Assembly: GCF_011022235.1 (NCBI RefSeq)
Contig: NZ_JAAIYP010000007.1
Location: 1 to 64,000 of the forward strand
Reading direction: 5' to 3'
DNA from: Magnetospirillum aberrantis SpK
GTDB lineage: Bacteria > Pseudomonadota > Alphaproteobacteria > Rhodospirillales > Magnetospirillaceae
DNA length: 64,000 nt
Part shown: in pieces, positions 55,921 through 64,000 of the stretch
Layout: each line of letters starts with the position of its first letter
Numbering within the stretch: the first letter of the stretch is position 1
Notes under the pieces: generated by a model
Told to the model about the DNA's origin: nothing
Databases searched by the model: none
What the model saw: the letters and a program-made list of their open reading frames with translations, nothing else
Program-made: the position numbers and the translations under genes

Positions 55921-56823
55921 ATGCTTTCCTTTCTTCCCAAGGGCCCGCGCGCAACGGGTCTTGCGCTGTTGGCGCTGTTGACGGCGACGTCCATGGCCCA
56001 GGCCCAGACACACCCCCGCGTCATGTCCCCCCGCGTCATGTCCCCCCGCGTCATGTCCATCGACAATTGCGCCAACCAGTACCTGATGGCGCTGGCCGAC
56101 CGCGAACAGATCGTTTCCCTGGCCAAGGGCGGCGACCAGACCACCCTTGCGTTCCTGTCGGCACGGGTCGAAGGCGTGCCGCGCAACCACCGCACCGTCG
56201 AGGAAATGGTGGCCGCCCGTCCCGACATCCTGTTGACCGGACAATGGGCGATGAGCGCGGCCAAGGTGGCGAAACATTTCGGCGTGCGCGTCGTCGCGCT
56301 GGAGGCGCCGCGCGACATCGCCCAGGCCCGCCGCCAGATCCTGGACGTCGCCCATCTGTTGGGACAGGAGGAACGCGGCCGCGCGCTGGTCGCGGACCTG
56401 GACCAAAGCCTCGCCGAGGCCGCGGCGCGGCGGAAGCAACACCGCACCGAGGGCGTGGTCTACCGCAGCGGCGGCTATGCCTATGGCGCCGACACCTTGG
56501 TCGATTCGATCATGGACGGGGCCGGTATCGCCAACGTCGCCGCCCGACTGGGCCTGCGCCGGGCCGGCAACATCGACATGGAAACCCTGTTGGTGGCCCG
56601 CCCCCAGGTCATGCTGGACGACCAGGCCCGCGACGCCCGCGATCCGCGCATCGCCACCGACTTCCTGGCCCATCCGGCGCTGCGGCGCGGTTTGCCACAG
56701 GCGACGCGCATCCAGTTCCCCATGGCCTATTGGCTATGCGGCGGCGAGGCGTTGCCGATGGCGGTGTCCTCGCTCGCCACCTTGGTCAGCGAACGGGACG
56801 CCAAGCGGGAGGATGTGCGATGA
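55921..56823 (+). CDS. btuF: Periplasmic substrate-binding protein of a corrinoid/metal ABC importer (BtuF-like)
   Basis: 300 residues with a signal peptide ending near SMAQAQ. Two lobes are joined by a long helix, as in the helical-backbone family: DNCANQYLMALADREQIVSL at the start, RPDILLTGQWAMSA, and RPQVMLDDQ in the C-lobe. The first strand motif PRVMS is present three times in tandem (residues 32-46), through a 15-bp DNA repeat. It overlaps the permease gene by four bases and follows the variant riboswitch. BtuF is the best guess from context; a cobalt- or siderophore-binding role is possible. Confidence 0.8.
   Translation: MLSFLPKGPRATGLALLALLTATSMAQAQTHPRVMSPRVMSPRVMSIDNCANQYLMALADREQIVSLAKGGDQTTLAFLSARVEGVPRNHRTVEEMVAARPDILLTGQWAMSAAKVAKHFGVRVVALEAPRDIAQARRQILDVAHLLGQEERGRALVADLDQSLAEAAARRKQHRTEGVVYRSGGYAYGADTLVDSIMDGAGIANVAARLGLRRAGNIDMETLLVARPQVMLDDQARDARDPRIATDFLAHPALRRGLPQATRIQFPMAYWLCGGEALPMAVSSLATLVSERDAKREDVR
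56014..56058 (+). repeat. Three exact 15-bp repeats in the binding-protein gene
   Basis: CCCCGCGTCATGTCC occurs three times without interruption, coding PRVMS-PRVMS-PRVMS in frame. Only one copy is expected in this protein family, so two extra copies were added recently by slippage. Confidence 0.97.
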
Positions 56824-57818
56824 CATCCCTGTCTTTCGCCCGTCGCGACGGGCGCCTGTTGCTGTTGCTGGGCTTGCTGGTCGCGGTGTTGTCGGTGGTG
56901 TCGCTGGCGGTCGGCCCGACCGAGATCCCCCTTTCCGGCCTGTTCGAAAGCGGTGACGGCCCCAACGCCATCATCATGCAGGAATTGCGGCTGCCGCGCG
57001 TGCTGCTCGCCTTGTGCGTGGGCGGCACGCTGGGGCTGGCCGGTGCGGCACTTCAGGGATTGCTGCGCAACCCGCTGGCCGAACCGGGACTGGTCGGCGC
57101 CTCGTCCTCGGCGGCGCTGGGCGCGGTGCTGGTGCTGTATTTCGGCATCTACAACCTGTTCCCGCTGGCCTTGCCGGTGGCGGCCATCCTGGGCGCGCTG
57201 GCGGCGGTGGGGTTGCTGTACCTGCTGGCCGGGCGCAATCCCGGCGTGATGACGTTGATCCTGGCCGGCATCGCCGTCAGTTCCCTGGCCGGTTCGGTCA
57301 TCTCGCTGGCCATCAACATGTCGCCCAATCCCCATTCGGCGGCGGAAATCGTCTTCTGGCTGTTGGGGTCGTTGAAGGACCGCAGCATGGACCATTTCCG
57401 TCTCGCCCTGCCGTTCATGGTGGCGGGTACGGCGCTGCTGCTGACCTCGGGGGCGGCGCTGGACGCGCTGACGCTGGGCGAGGACACCGCCCGCACCCTG
57501 GGCTTCAACCTTGGCCGCGTGCGCTTCTTCCTGGTGGCCGGCACGGCGCTGACGGTGGGGTCGGGGGTGGCGGTGACCGGGGCCATCGGCTTCATCGGGC
57601 TGGTGGTGCCGCATCTGCTGCGCCCCTTTGTCGGTTACCAGCCGCGCCGACTGTTGCCGGCCAGCCTGTTGGGCGGCATGGCGCTGTTGCTGGCCGCCGA
57701 CATCGGCGTCCGACTGATTCCCACGCAACTGGAACTGAAGCTGGGGGTGCTGACGTCGCTGGTGGGTGCGCCGTTTTTCCTGGCCCTGGTACTCAAGACA
57801 CGGAAGGTGATGCAGTGA
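56820..57818 (+). CDS. btuC: FecCD/BtuC-family ABC permease
   Basis: 332 residues from ATG 56820, overlapping the btuF stop (ATGA). About ten hydrophobic helices. Family landmarks: LRLPRVLLALCVGGTLGLAGAALQGLLRNPLAEPGLVG, GIAVSSLAGSVISL, WLLGSL, LGFNLGRVRFFLVAGTALTVG and GFIGLVVPHLLRPFVGYQPRRLLPAS, which includes the ATPase-contacting loop. Its own stop overlaps the btuD ATG. Confidence 0.88.
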   Translation: MTSLSFARRDGRLLLLLGLLVAVLSVVSLAVGPTEIPLSGLFESGDGPNAIIMQELRLPRVLLALCVGGTLGLAGAALQGLLRNPLAEPGLVGASSSAALGAVLVLYFGIYNLFPLALPVAAILGALAAVGLLYLLAGRNPGVMTLILAGIAVSSLAGSVISLAINMSPNPHSAAEIVFWLLGSLKDRSMDHFRLALPFMVAGTALLLTSGAALDALTLGEDTARTLGFNLGRVRFFLVAGTALTVGSGVAVTGAIGFIGLVVPHLLRPFVGYQPRRLLPASLLGGMALLLAADIGVRLIPTQLELKLGVLTSLVGAPFFLALVLKTRKVMQ

Positions 57819-58594
57819 TGCTGACGGCCACCGACATCCATCTGAGGCGCGGCGACAACACCGTGCTGAAAGGCGTGGATTTCCACCTGTCCATGGGCGA
57901 GATGATCGGCCTGATCGGTCCCAACGGCGCCGGCAAGACCTCGCTGCTGCGCTGTCTGGTCGGGCTGGAACGCCCGGAACGGGGGGAAATCCGCCTGGGC
58001 GACAAGTCCCTGGCACATTGGCCGGCCCGCGCCTTGGCCTCCGAAATCGCCTATCTGGCGCAAAGCGCCGCCTGCCACTGGCCCATGGCGGTCGAGCGCA
58101 TCGTCGCCCTGGGCCGTCTGCCGCATCTGGGATCGTGGCAGTCCCCCGCCGCGACCGACGTGGCGGCGGTGAAACAGGCCATGGCGGCGACCGACGTCGC
58201 CCATCTGCGCCACCGTCAGGCCACCGCCCTGTCGGGCGGCGAACAGGCCCGCGTGCAATTGGCCCGGTCGCTGGCGGTGGGGGCACGCGGATTGTTCGCC
58301 GACGAACCGGTGGCCGGCCTCGATCCCGGCCATCAGATCCAGGTGATGGAATTGCTGCGCGGCCACGCCCGCTCCGGGCACGCGGTGGTCATCGTGCTGC
58401 ACGACCTGACCTTGGCCGCGCGCTATTGCTCGCGGCTGGTGCTGATGGCCGAAGGCAAGGTGGCGGCCGAAGGTTCCCCGGCCGAGGTGATGACCCCCGG
58501 CAACCTGGCCGCCGTCTACGGCATCGCCGCCCGCATCGAAACCCACGACACCGGGTTGCTGGTGGTGCCGGCGGGGCTGGCTCACTCGCGGTAA
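57818..58594 (+). CDS. btuD: ABC ATPase of the corrinoid importer (BtuD-like)
   Basis: 258 residues from ATG 57818 (TGATG overlap with the permease). Walker A GPNGAGKTS, signature LSGGEQAR, Walker B LFADEPVAGLD, switch His in VLHDLTLAARYC. The operon btuF-btuC-btuD is complete. Its 3' end overlaps the convergent permease gene at 58582 by 13 bases. Confidence 0.88.
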   Translation: MLTATDIHLRRGDNTVLKGVDFHLSMGEMIGLIGPNGAGKTSLLRCLVGLERPERGEIRLGDKSLAHWPARALASEIAYLAQSAACHWPMAVERIVALGRLPHLGSWQSPAATDVAAVKQAMAATDVAHLRHRQATALSGGEQARVQLARSLAVGARGLFADEPVAGLDPGHQIQVMELLRGHARSGHAVVIVLHDLTLAARYCSRLVLMAEGKVAAEGSPAEVMTPGNLAAVYGIAARIETHDTGLLVVPAGLAHSR

Positions 58595-59337
58595 CGCGCC
58601 ACCACCCACACCGCTGCCGCCAGCAAGGCCACGGCGAACGCCGTCAGGGCCGCCAGCGCCCAAAGCGCCTCGGCGGTCAGGCCCGGCTGGCGGAGCGCGA
58701 TGTTGGCGTGGGTCAGCGGCAACAGATGCAACGGCCCCGACAACCAGCCCGGCAGGTTGGACAGCGGAAAGAACGTGCCGCAAAAAAAGCCCATGGGGGT
58801 GATGACGAAGTTGGTGTAGGTGGTGTGTTCCTCCATGCCGCGCGTCTTGAGACCGATCACCATGCCGATGGCGGCGAACAGCGCGGTCTCAAGCAACAGC
58901 GCCAGCGGCAATGCCACCGACGGTTCCGGCCGCCAGCCGGCGGCCAGACCGGCCACCCCAACCAACAGCGTGGCGATCAGCCCACGCGCCATGCCCGCGC
59001 CGACATTGCCCGCCACCACGGCCACCGGCGACACCGGCGCCAGCATGACCAATTGCCAGGTGCGATGATAGAAACGCGCGATATTGAGGCCGCTGGCCAC
59101 CCAGTTGAAGGAATTGTGCATGGCCGCCATTCCCATCAGCCCCGGCACCAGGAACGACAGGTAATCCCCGCCGTCCACCCGCACCTGACGCCCCAGCCCC
59201 AATCCGAACACCACCATGTACATCAGCGGCGTGATCATGGTGGACAAGACGAAGCTGGGCCGCGCCAGCTTGAGCCGGAACAGCAGCATCTCGCGCCGGA
59301 AGATGGAACCGGCGCCGGCCAGGGGATTGGCGTTCAT
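58582..59337 (-). CDS. ABC-2 type transport permease
   Basis: 251 residues from ATG 59337, which overlaps the stop of the ATPase gene (ATGA). Six hydrophobic helices, with STMITPLMYMVVFGLGLG and PMGFFCGTFFPLSNLPGWL, the latter the ABC-2 signature region. It is the exporter half of an ATPase/permease pair and the last gene of a five-gene overlapping operon with a FecBCD-like importer. The cargo is unknown. Confidence 0.85.
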   Translation of the reverse strand: MNANPLAGAGSIFRREMLLFRLKLARPSFVLSTMITPLMYMVVFGLGLGRQVRVDGGDYLSFLVPGLMGMAAMHNSFNWVASGLNIARFYHRTWQLVMLAPVSPVAVVAGNVGAGMARGLIATLLVGVAGLAAGWRPEPSVALPLALLLETALFAAIGMVIGLKTRGMEEHTTYTNFVITPMGFFCGTFFPLSNLPGWLSGPLHLLPLTHANIALRQPGLTAEALWALAALTAFAVALLAAAVWVVARYRE

Positions 59338-60053
59338 TCCCGTCCTCCCGCCCCCAGGGCGACCACCACGTCCTCGAGACGCGGCCCGCCATGGCGGGCG
59401 ACCAGTTCCTCGGGCGAGCCCAAGGCGACGATGCGGCCATGGTTGATGATGCCGACCCGGCCGCACAGGGCCTCGGCCTCCTCGACGTAATGGGTGGTGA
59501 GGACGATGGTGCAGCCGCCGTCGCGGATGTCGCGGACCAGATCCCACAGGTCGCGACGGATGGCGGGGTCCAGGCCGGTGGTCGGTTCGTCCAGCAACAG
59601 CACCTTGGGTTCGGTCATCAACGCGCGGCCGATGACCAGCCGGCGCCGCTGGCCGCCCGACAGCCGGTCGACCGGCGTGTCGGCCTTGGCCGCAAGCCCC
59701 AACCGCCCGATCATCGCGGCAACCCGTTTCTCCACATGGTCCAGCCGATGCAGACGGGCGTGAAAGGTCAGGTTCTGACGCGGCGACAAGTCGCGGTCCA
59801 GGTTGTTTTCCTGGAACACCACCCCCAACAACCGCTTGACCGCGCCCGCCTGGGTCACCGTGTCGTGCCCGCCCACCGCCAGACGGCCACCATCGGGCCG
59901 CGCCAGGGTGGACAGCATGCGGACCAAGGTGGTCTTGCCGGCGCCGTTGGGTCCCAACAGGCCGAAAGCCTCGCCCTCGGCGATGTGCAGGTCGACGCCG
60001 TCCACCGCCACGGCCGCGCCATAGCGCCGGGTCGCCGCCTCTATTCGGATCAT
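59334..60053 (-). CDS. ABC-2 exporter ATPase
   Basis: 239 residues. Walker A GPNGAGKTT, Q-loop VVFQENN, signature LSGGQRRRL, Walker B VLLLDEPTTGLD, switch His TTHYVEEAE. Drug/antibiotic-exporter (DrrA/NodI-like) type. It overlaps the preceding ATPase gene by four bases and the permease by four bases. Confidence 0.87.
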   Translation of the reverse strand: MIRIEAATRRYGAAVAVDGVDLHIAEGEAFGLLGPNGAGKTTLVRMLSTLARPDGGRLAVGGHDTVTQAGAVKRLLGVVFQENNLDRDLSPRQNLTFHARLHRLDHVEKRVAAMIGRLGLAAKADTPVDRLSGGQRRRLVIGRALMTEPKVLLLDEPTTGLDPAIRRDLWDLVRDIRDGGCTIVLTTHYVEEAEALCGRVGIINHGRIVALGSPEELVARHGGPRLEDVVVALGAGGRE

Positions 60054-60826
60054 ATCGCTCTCCGTGCCACGACGGCGTGCCGTCCGGCCAATTCCACCAC
60101 CTCGGCCTCGACCCCGAACACCGTCGCCAGATTGGCGGCGGTGACCACCTGGGGCGCCGGGCCGTCGGCGTGGACACCGCCGTCGGCCAGCATCAGCACC
60201 CGGTCGGCGAAAGCCAAGGCGAGATTGGGATCGTGCAACGACATCAGCACCGTCAGCCCCCGCTGTGCCGCGATGGCCCGCACGGTCTGCAAGACAAGAA
60301 GTTGATTGCGCAAATCCAGATGCGAGGTCGGTTCGTCCAGCAACAGCACCGGCGCCGCCTGGGCCAGGGCGCGGGCGACCATGACCATCTGCCGTTCACC
60401 GCCGCTGAGTTCGGCGAAACGCCGCGCGGCCAAGGCCGACACCCCCACCTGGGCCAACGCCTCCTCGGCGGCCTGACGGTCGCGCCGGCCGGGGGCGGAA
60501 AACGCCCCCACATGGGCGGTGCGTCCCATCAACACTACTTCGAACACGTCATAGTCGAACGACATTTCATGGTCCTGGGCCACGCTGGCCACCATCAGCG
60601 CCCGGCGCCGCGCCGGCTGATTGGCGACGGCGTGTCCGGCCACCGTCACCTGGCCGGCGGTGGGGCGCCATTGGCCGGAAACACAACGCATCAACGTGGT
60701 CTTGCCACAGCCGTTGGGTCCCAGCAACGCCACCACCTCGCCGGGAGCGATGGCGAAATCCACGCCGCGCAGCACCTCGGGCCCGGCGGCGGCGTGGCGG
60801 AAGCGCACATCCGAGACCCGGATCAT
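60050..60826 (-). CDS. FecE/BtuD-type ABC ATPase
   Basis: 258 residues from ATG 60826. Walker A GPNGCGKTT, Q-loop VASVAQDHE, signature LSGGERQMV, Walker B VLLLDEPTSHLD, switch His MSLHDPNLALAFADR. Typical of siderophore, haem or cobalamin importers. All neighbours in this operon overlap by four or more bases. Confidence 0.87.
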   Translation of the reverse strand: MIRVSDVRFRHAAAGPEVLRGVDFAIAPGEVVALLGPNGCGKTTLMRCVSGQWRPTAGQVTVAGHAVANQPARRRALMVASVAQDHEMSFDYDVFEVVLMGRTAHVGAFSAPGRRDRQAAEEALAQVGVSALAARRFAELSGGERQMVMVARALAQAAPVLLLDEPTSHLDLRNQLLVLQTVRAIAAQRGLTVLMSLHDPNLALAFADRVLMLADGGVHADGPAPQVVTAANLATVFGVEAEVVELAGRHAVVARRAI

Positions 60827-61800
60827 GCCCCCCACCTTCCCTTGCGGCCCCGGCGCAACAGCAGCACGAAGAACGGCGCGCCGGCAAGGGCGGTGACGAT
60901 GCCCACCGGCACCTCCCAATTGGCCAGGGACCGCGCCACCGTGTCGGCGGCGATGACGAAAGTGGCGCCGCCGGCCATGGCCAGCGGCAACAGGCGGCGG
61001 TGATCGGGACCGAAGACCATGCGCACCAGATGCGGCACCATCAGCCCCACCCAACCGACGATGCCGCTGACCGACACCGCGACCGCGACCGCCAACGTGG
61101 TGACGGTTATCAGCAAGAAGCGCAGCCGTCCGGCCTCGACCCCCAGGGCGCGGGCCTCGTCGTCGCCCAGGCTGAGAGCGTTGAGCCGCCAGCGCAGCGC
61201 CAGCACCGGCCCCAGCCCCACCACCAGCGCTCCGGCCACCAAAGCCACCTGTTGCCAGCGCGCCAGGGCGAAGCTTCCCATCAGCCAAAAGACGATGCTT
61301 TGCAGCCGTTGCGGATCGACCATCACCTTGACCAAGGACACCAGGGCGGTGAACAGCGCCGACACCACCACCCCGGCCAACACCAGGGTCAGCCGGCTGT
61401 CGCCGCCGACGCCGCCCAGGACACAGGCCGCCGCCACCGCCAGCGCGGCGAAGAAAAAGGCCAGGAACGGCAACGGCAGGGCCGGCACGAAACCGATTCC
61501 CACCGCACAGCCGAACGCCGCCCCGGCCGAGACGCCCAGGATGAAGGGATCGACCAACGGATTGCGGAACACCGCCTGAAGACAGGTGCCCGACCCGGCC
61601 AGGATGGCGCCGACCAATCCGGCCAGCAAGATGCGCGGCAGGCGGATGTCGAGGACGATCGAGCTTTCCGGTCCCGCCGGAACGCCGGTCAGGGCGGCCC
61701 ACACCGCCTGCGGAGTCAGTCCGTAGGCGCCGACGAACAACGCCGCCGCCGCCGCCGCCAGCGGCGACAGGACCACCAGACTAAGGCTTAGGCGCGACAA
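60823..61800 (-). CDS. FecCD/BtuC-family ABC permease, second system
   Basis: 325 residues from a TTG at 61800 inside the end of the binding-protein gene (20-base overlap). Landmarks: IRLPRILLAGLVGAILAGSGTCLQAVFRNPLVDPFILGVSAGAAFG, LGVEAGRLRFLLI and GWVGLMVPHLVRMVFGPDHRRLLPL. The TTG start is the first usable codon; no strong Shine-Dalgarno is visible, consistent with coupled translation. Confidence 0.85.
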   Translation of the reverse strand: MSRLSLSLVVLSPLAAAAAALFVGAYGLTPQAVWAALTGVPAGPESSIVLDIRLPRILLAGLVGAILAGSGTCLQAVFRNPLVDPFILGVSAGAAFGCAVGIGFVPALPLPFLAFFFAALAVAAACVLGGVGGDSRLTLVLAGVVVSALFTALVSLVKVMVDPQRLQSIVFWLMGSFALARWQQVALVAGALVVGLGPVLALRWRLNALSLGDDEARALGVEAGRLRFLLITVTTLAVAVAVSVSGIVGWVGLMVPHLVRMVFGPDHRRLLPLAMAGGATFVIAADTVARSLANWEVPVGIVTALAGAPFFVLLLRRGRKGRWGA

Positions 61801-62770
61801 GGGGATTCATCCGGTCGTAAGAGACGCCGTAAAGGCCGCGCATGTAGCCGTCGATCCTGCCGACAACGTCCACGTCGGCATAAAGTTCGGGATAGGCGGT
61901 GGCCGCCACCCACAATGCCTTGGCCGCCACCCGCGGCGACGACGTGGACCAGCGCGGTCCGCGAAAGACGGCATGTTGGCGGACCGCCCGCAACTGGCTC
62001 CATTGCGGATTGGCCATCACCTCGTCCACGTCGGTATGGGAATAGCCCCACACATACAGCAGATCGGGATTCCACGCCAGGATGCGTTCCGGCGACACCT
62101 CGCCGGTGCGCCGCTCGACCTCGTCGGCGGCGTTGACGATACCGGCGGTGCGCAACAGGTCGGACAGCACGCCCTCGCGTCCGGCCACCGTGTTCTGGCG
62201 TCCCACCATCCACATGCCGCGCCGCCGCTGTTCCGGGGCAAGGCGGGCCGCGCGTCCGGCGACAAAGGCCATCATGGCGCGGGCTTCGTCCTCGGCCTTG
62301 GCCGCCGCCTGTTCGGCGCCGAACAACCGCCCCTCAAGCGCCATGGCCGCCATCACCTCGTCGAAGGATTCGGGGCGCAGGGCGATCACCGTCAACCCCT
62401 TGTCGGCCATGTAATCCACAAGCTGGCGGTTCAGGTCCCAGGTCACCACCAGATCGGGCTTGAGCGCCATCAACGCCTCGATATTGACGTCGACCGGCGT
62501 GCCGACATCGGTGAAACGCCTCGCCGCGTCGGGAACGCTGGCCCGGATCAGGTCGTTGGCGAAGGCGAAGCGCGACACGCCCACCACCCGATCCCATGCC
62601 CCCAGCGCGGCGACCAGTTCGTAGGTGTCAAGCAGCACCGCCCGCTTCACCGGCACCTCGACCGTCACCACCCGGCCGAACTTGTCGGTGACGGACAGGC
62701 TTTCCGCATGGGCTTCGATTCCCAGGAAAAGCACCAGAAACAAGGCCACCACCCTGGCCGTCATCGTCAC
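61781..62770 (-). CDS. Periplasmic substrate-binding protein of the second FecBCD-like importer
   Basis: 329 residues with signal peptide ending EAHAES. Lobe 1 has VSRFAFANDLIRASVPDAARRFTDVGTPVDVNIEALMALKPDLVVTW, lobe 2 has GMWMVGRQNTVAGREGVLSDLLRTAGIVNAA. The family binds ferric siderophores, haem, cobalamin or metal chelates. It heads the five-gene minus-strand operon and is divergent from the riboswitch-controlled radical SAM gene. I see no riboswitch on its own strand. Confidence 0.86.
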   Translation of the reverse strand: MTMTARVVALFLVLFLGIEAHAESLSVTDKFGRVVTVEVPVKRAVLLDTYELVAALGAWDRVVGVSRFAFANDLIRASVPDAARRFTDVGTPVDVNIEALMALKPDLVVTWDLNRQLVDYMADKGLTVIALRPESFDEVMAAMALEGRLFGAEQAAAKAEDEARAMMAFVAGRAARLAPEQRRRGMWMVGRQNTVAGREGVLSDLLRTAGIVNAADEVERRTGEVSPERILAWNPDLLYVWGYSHTDVDEVMANPQWSQLRAVRQHAVFRGPRWSTSSPRVAAKALWVAATAYPELYADVDVVGRIDGYMRGLYGVSYDRMNPLVAPKP

Positions 62771-62884
62771 CCACCCGTCAAATTATGCGACTGCGTTGGA
62801 TTGGTAGGCGATCGCGACCACCTCAGGCAACCCTAAAGTGATGGTTGACAGGCTGGCGCCGCGGGTGCCAGTTTGCGCCCTGCG

Positions 62885-63130
62885 TACAGGTTCCCCATTG
62901 GGCAAACCCCAGGGGATTAATAGGGAACACGGTAAGGACGACCCGTTTCGGGGCCGAATCCGTGGCTGCCCCCGCAACTGTGAGCGGCGAGCTTGCGTCC
63001 ACGCTTGACCACTGGGACATCCCCGGGAAGGTCGGACGCCAAGCCCTGACCCGCAAGCCAGGAGACCTGCCTGACGCCGTCGCCCAACCGTCCGAGCGGG
63101 GTGTCTCGGGGGTGCGGAAGCCTTTCTTCC
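62885..63130 (+). promoter_or_regulatory. Cobalamin riboswitch 5, before the radical SAM gene
   Basis: Elements in order: TAGGGAACACGGTAAGG, GCTGCCCCCGCAACTGTGAG, CCACTGGGA, CCGGGAAGGTC, B12 box AAGCCAGGAGACCTGCC (63055-63071), then GGGGTGTCTCGGGGGTG. It occupies most of the 450-bp divergent gap. Confidence 0.92.
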
Positions 63131-63220
63131 GATGGTGGTGACGTCGTTTCCGGCGCATGGCGCGGGACGGGTCCGGCCTGTCCGCGTCACGGCCGGATGG
63201 CTTTGTCGCGCGGAGGGCCG

Positions 63221-64000
63221 ATGGCTGGGCTTGATCTTCTTGTGGTGTGGGCGACGACCCGCTGTCAGCTGACGTGCCGCTATTGCTACATGTCGGCCGG
63301 CGACGGACCGGGCCGCGACCTCGATCCCGCCTTGTTCGCCGCCTTGCTGGACGCGGTGCCGCTGGCCCCCGGCGCGACGGTTCAGATCGCCGGCGGCGAA
63401 CCGGGACTGGTGCCCGAGGTGGTGGACACCGTCGCCGACGCCGCCTGGCGGTGCGGCGCCGGCCGCGTCGGCATCCAGACCAACGGACTGGCCATCGACG
63501 ACCGTTTCCTCGAACTGGTGCGGACCCGGCGCCTGGGCGTCGGCGTCAGCCTGGACGGTCCGACAGAGGTCAACGACGCCGTACGCGGCCGCACCGCCGA
63601 AGTCCTGGCCGGTTTGCGGCGCCTTGACGAAGCGTCCATCCCCTTTGGCATCACCACCGTTCTGACCCGGCAATCGCTTGCCGGCTTGCCGCGTATTGCC
63701 ATGTTGCTGGGCGGCTTCGCCCAGGCCCGTTCCATCGGGCTTGACATCCTGCGCCCGACGGGGCGGGGAAGCGACCTTTCCCTGCCCTCCGCGAGCGAGG
63801 TGGCCCACGCCTATGAGCAATTGGCGACCGCTCTGGCCTGGGTCAACCAAAGACGGCGCTGCCCCATCAAACTGCGCGAGGCGGCCAGCGTCGCCTGTGG
63901 CGAGAAACGCGCCTGTTGCCCGGCCGAGGAAGGGCGCGCGGCGGTGTTGACCCCCGACGGCACCTTGTGGCCGTGCGCCAGTCTGGTCGGCCAGACCGAA
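63221..64000 (+). CDS. Radical SAM protein with SPASM-like cysteines, partial at window end
   Basis: ATG 63221 follows CGGAGG. 260 codons are visible, with no stop. The SAM-cluster motif is C15-X3-C19-X2-C22 (TTRCQLTCRYCYM), followed by IAGGEPGL and VGVSLDGPTEVNDAVRG. A downstream Cys set (SVACGEKRACCPAEEG, then TPDGTLWPCASLVG) is like SPASM/twitch domains that hold auxiliary clusters in peptide-modifying or cofactor-making enzymes. I cannot name the substrate. Control by a cobalamin riboswitch suggests a role in corrinoid or cobalt metabolism or a B12-independent backup reaction. Confidence 0.82.
   Translation, partial: MAGLDLLVVWATTRCQLTCRYCYMSAGDGPGRDLDPALFAALLDAVPLAPGATVQIAGGEPGLVPEVVDTVADAAWRCGAGRVGIQTNGLAIDDRFLELVRTRRLGVGVSLDGPTEVNDAVRGRTAEVLAGLRRLDEASIPFGITTVLTRQSLAGLPRIAMLLGGFAQARSIGLDILRPTGRGSDLSLPSASEVAHAYEQLATALAWVNQRRRCPIKLREAASVACGEKRACCPAEEGRAAVLTPDGTLWPCASLVGQTE

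Noticed and set aside
58582-60177. A single 531-codon minus-strand gene
   Set aside because: The first half is an out-of-frame reading of the ABC ATPase gene at 59334; the genuine permease begins at ATG 59337.
1-64000. tRNA or rRNA genes
   Set aside because: I looked for T-loop and acceptor-stem patterns by eye and found none convincing; a tRNA search program would be decisive.

Overview
The window reads as chromosomal DNA of a high-GC alphaproteobacterium of the Magnetospirillum/Rhodospirillum type. The pointers are a form II RuBisCO with phosphoribulokinase, an alphaproteobacterial F1-ATPase zeta inhibitor, oxygen-independent HemN, several large membrane sensor kinases, a PccR-type propionate regulator and a dense cobalamin regulon. 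The genus is inferred from gene content only.

Layout. (1) 1-13450 is accessory DNA. It holds a very large RTX calcium-binding protein on the minus strand, out of frame at a run of ten G. Next to it are an AT-rich small secreted-protein gene, an HlyC-type acyltransferase, a divergent HlyB-type exporter cut off inside its ATPase domain, a frameshifted proline-rich ORF, a DUF2927 protein and insertion-sequence debris. (2) 13450-20575 is a signalling block: an HPt/pseudo-receiver protein, an NsrR-type Fe-S repressor, a hybrid histidine kinase and a kinase with a nitrate/nitrite-sensing (NIT) domain. (3) 20680-24500 holds hemN, cbbM and prk. It is followed by an unusual array of G-rich-loop hairpins that separates prk from a convergent sensor kinase; a response regulator lies beyond that. 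(4) 27700-35030 holds a decayed IS4-type element, a PadR-like protein, RadC, the ATPase zeta subunit, an NRDE protein behind four exact-period 20-bp repeats, purC-purS, a class III aminotransferase with a divergent LysR regulator, and ridA. (5) 35238-41057 holds methylmalonyl-CoA mutase mutA-mutB and a divergent pccR-like regulator with tandem TTGC-type operators. (6) 41060-64000 is dominated by vitamin B12. It has five cobalamin riboswitches, placed before an unknown 124-aa protein, the class Ia ribonucleotide reductase nrdAB (followed by cobW), a btuB-tonB-cobH operon, a btuFCD-like ABC importer (variant riboswitch), and a radical SAM/SPASM-like gene that runs off the end. An efeO-efeB-efeM iron-uptake set lies between the first two riboswitches. 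A second FecBCD-like importer, joined to an ABC-2 exporter, lies before the last.

Working model. The 35-64 kb half joins AdoCbl-dependent metabolism (methylmalonyl-CoA mutase) to B12 sensing, import and synthesis. When B12 is plentiful the riboswitches should shut down uptake and the B12-independent ribonucleotide reductase. The left end looks like a type I secretion locus that is decaying or switched off.
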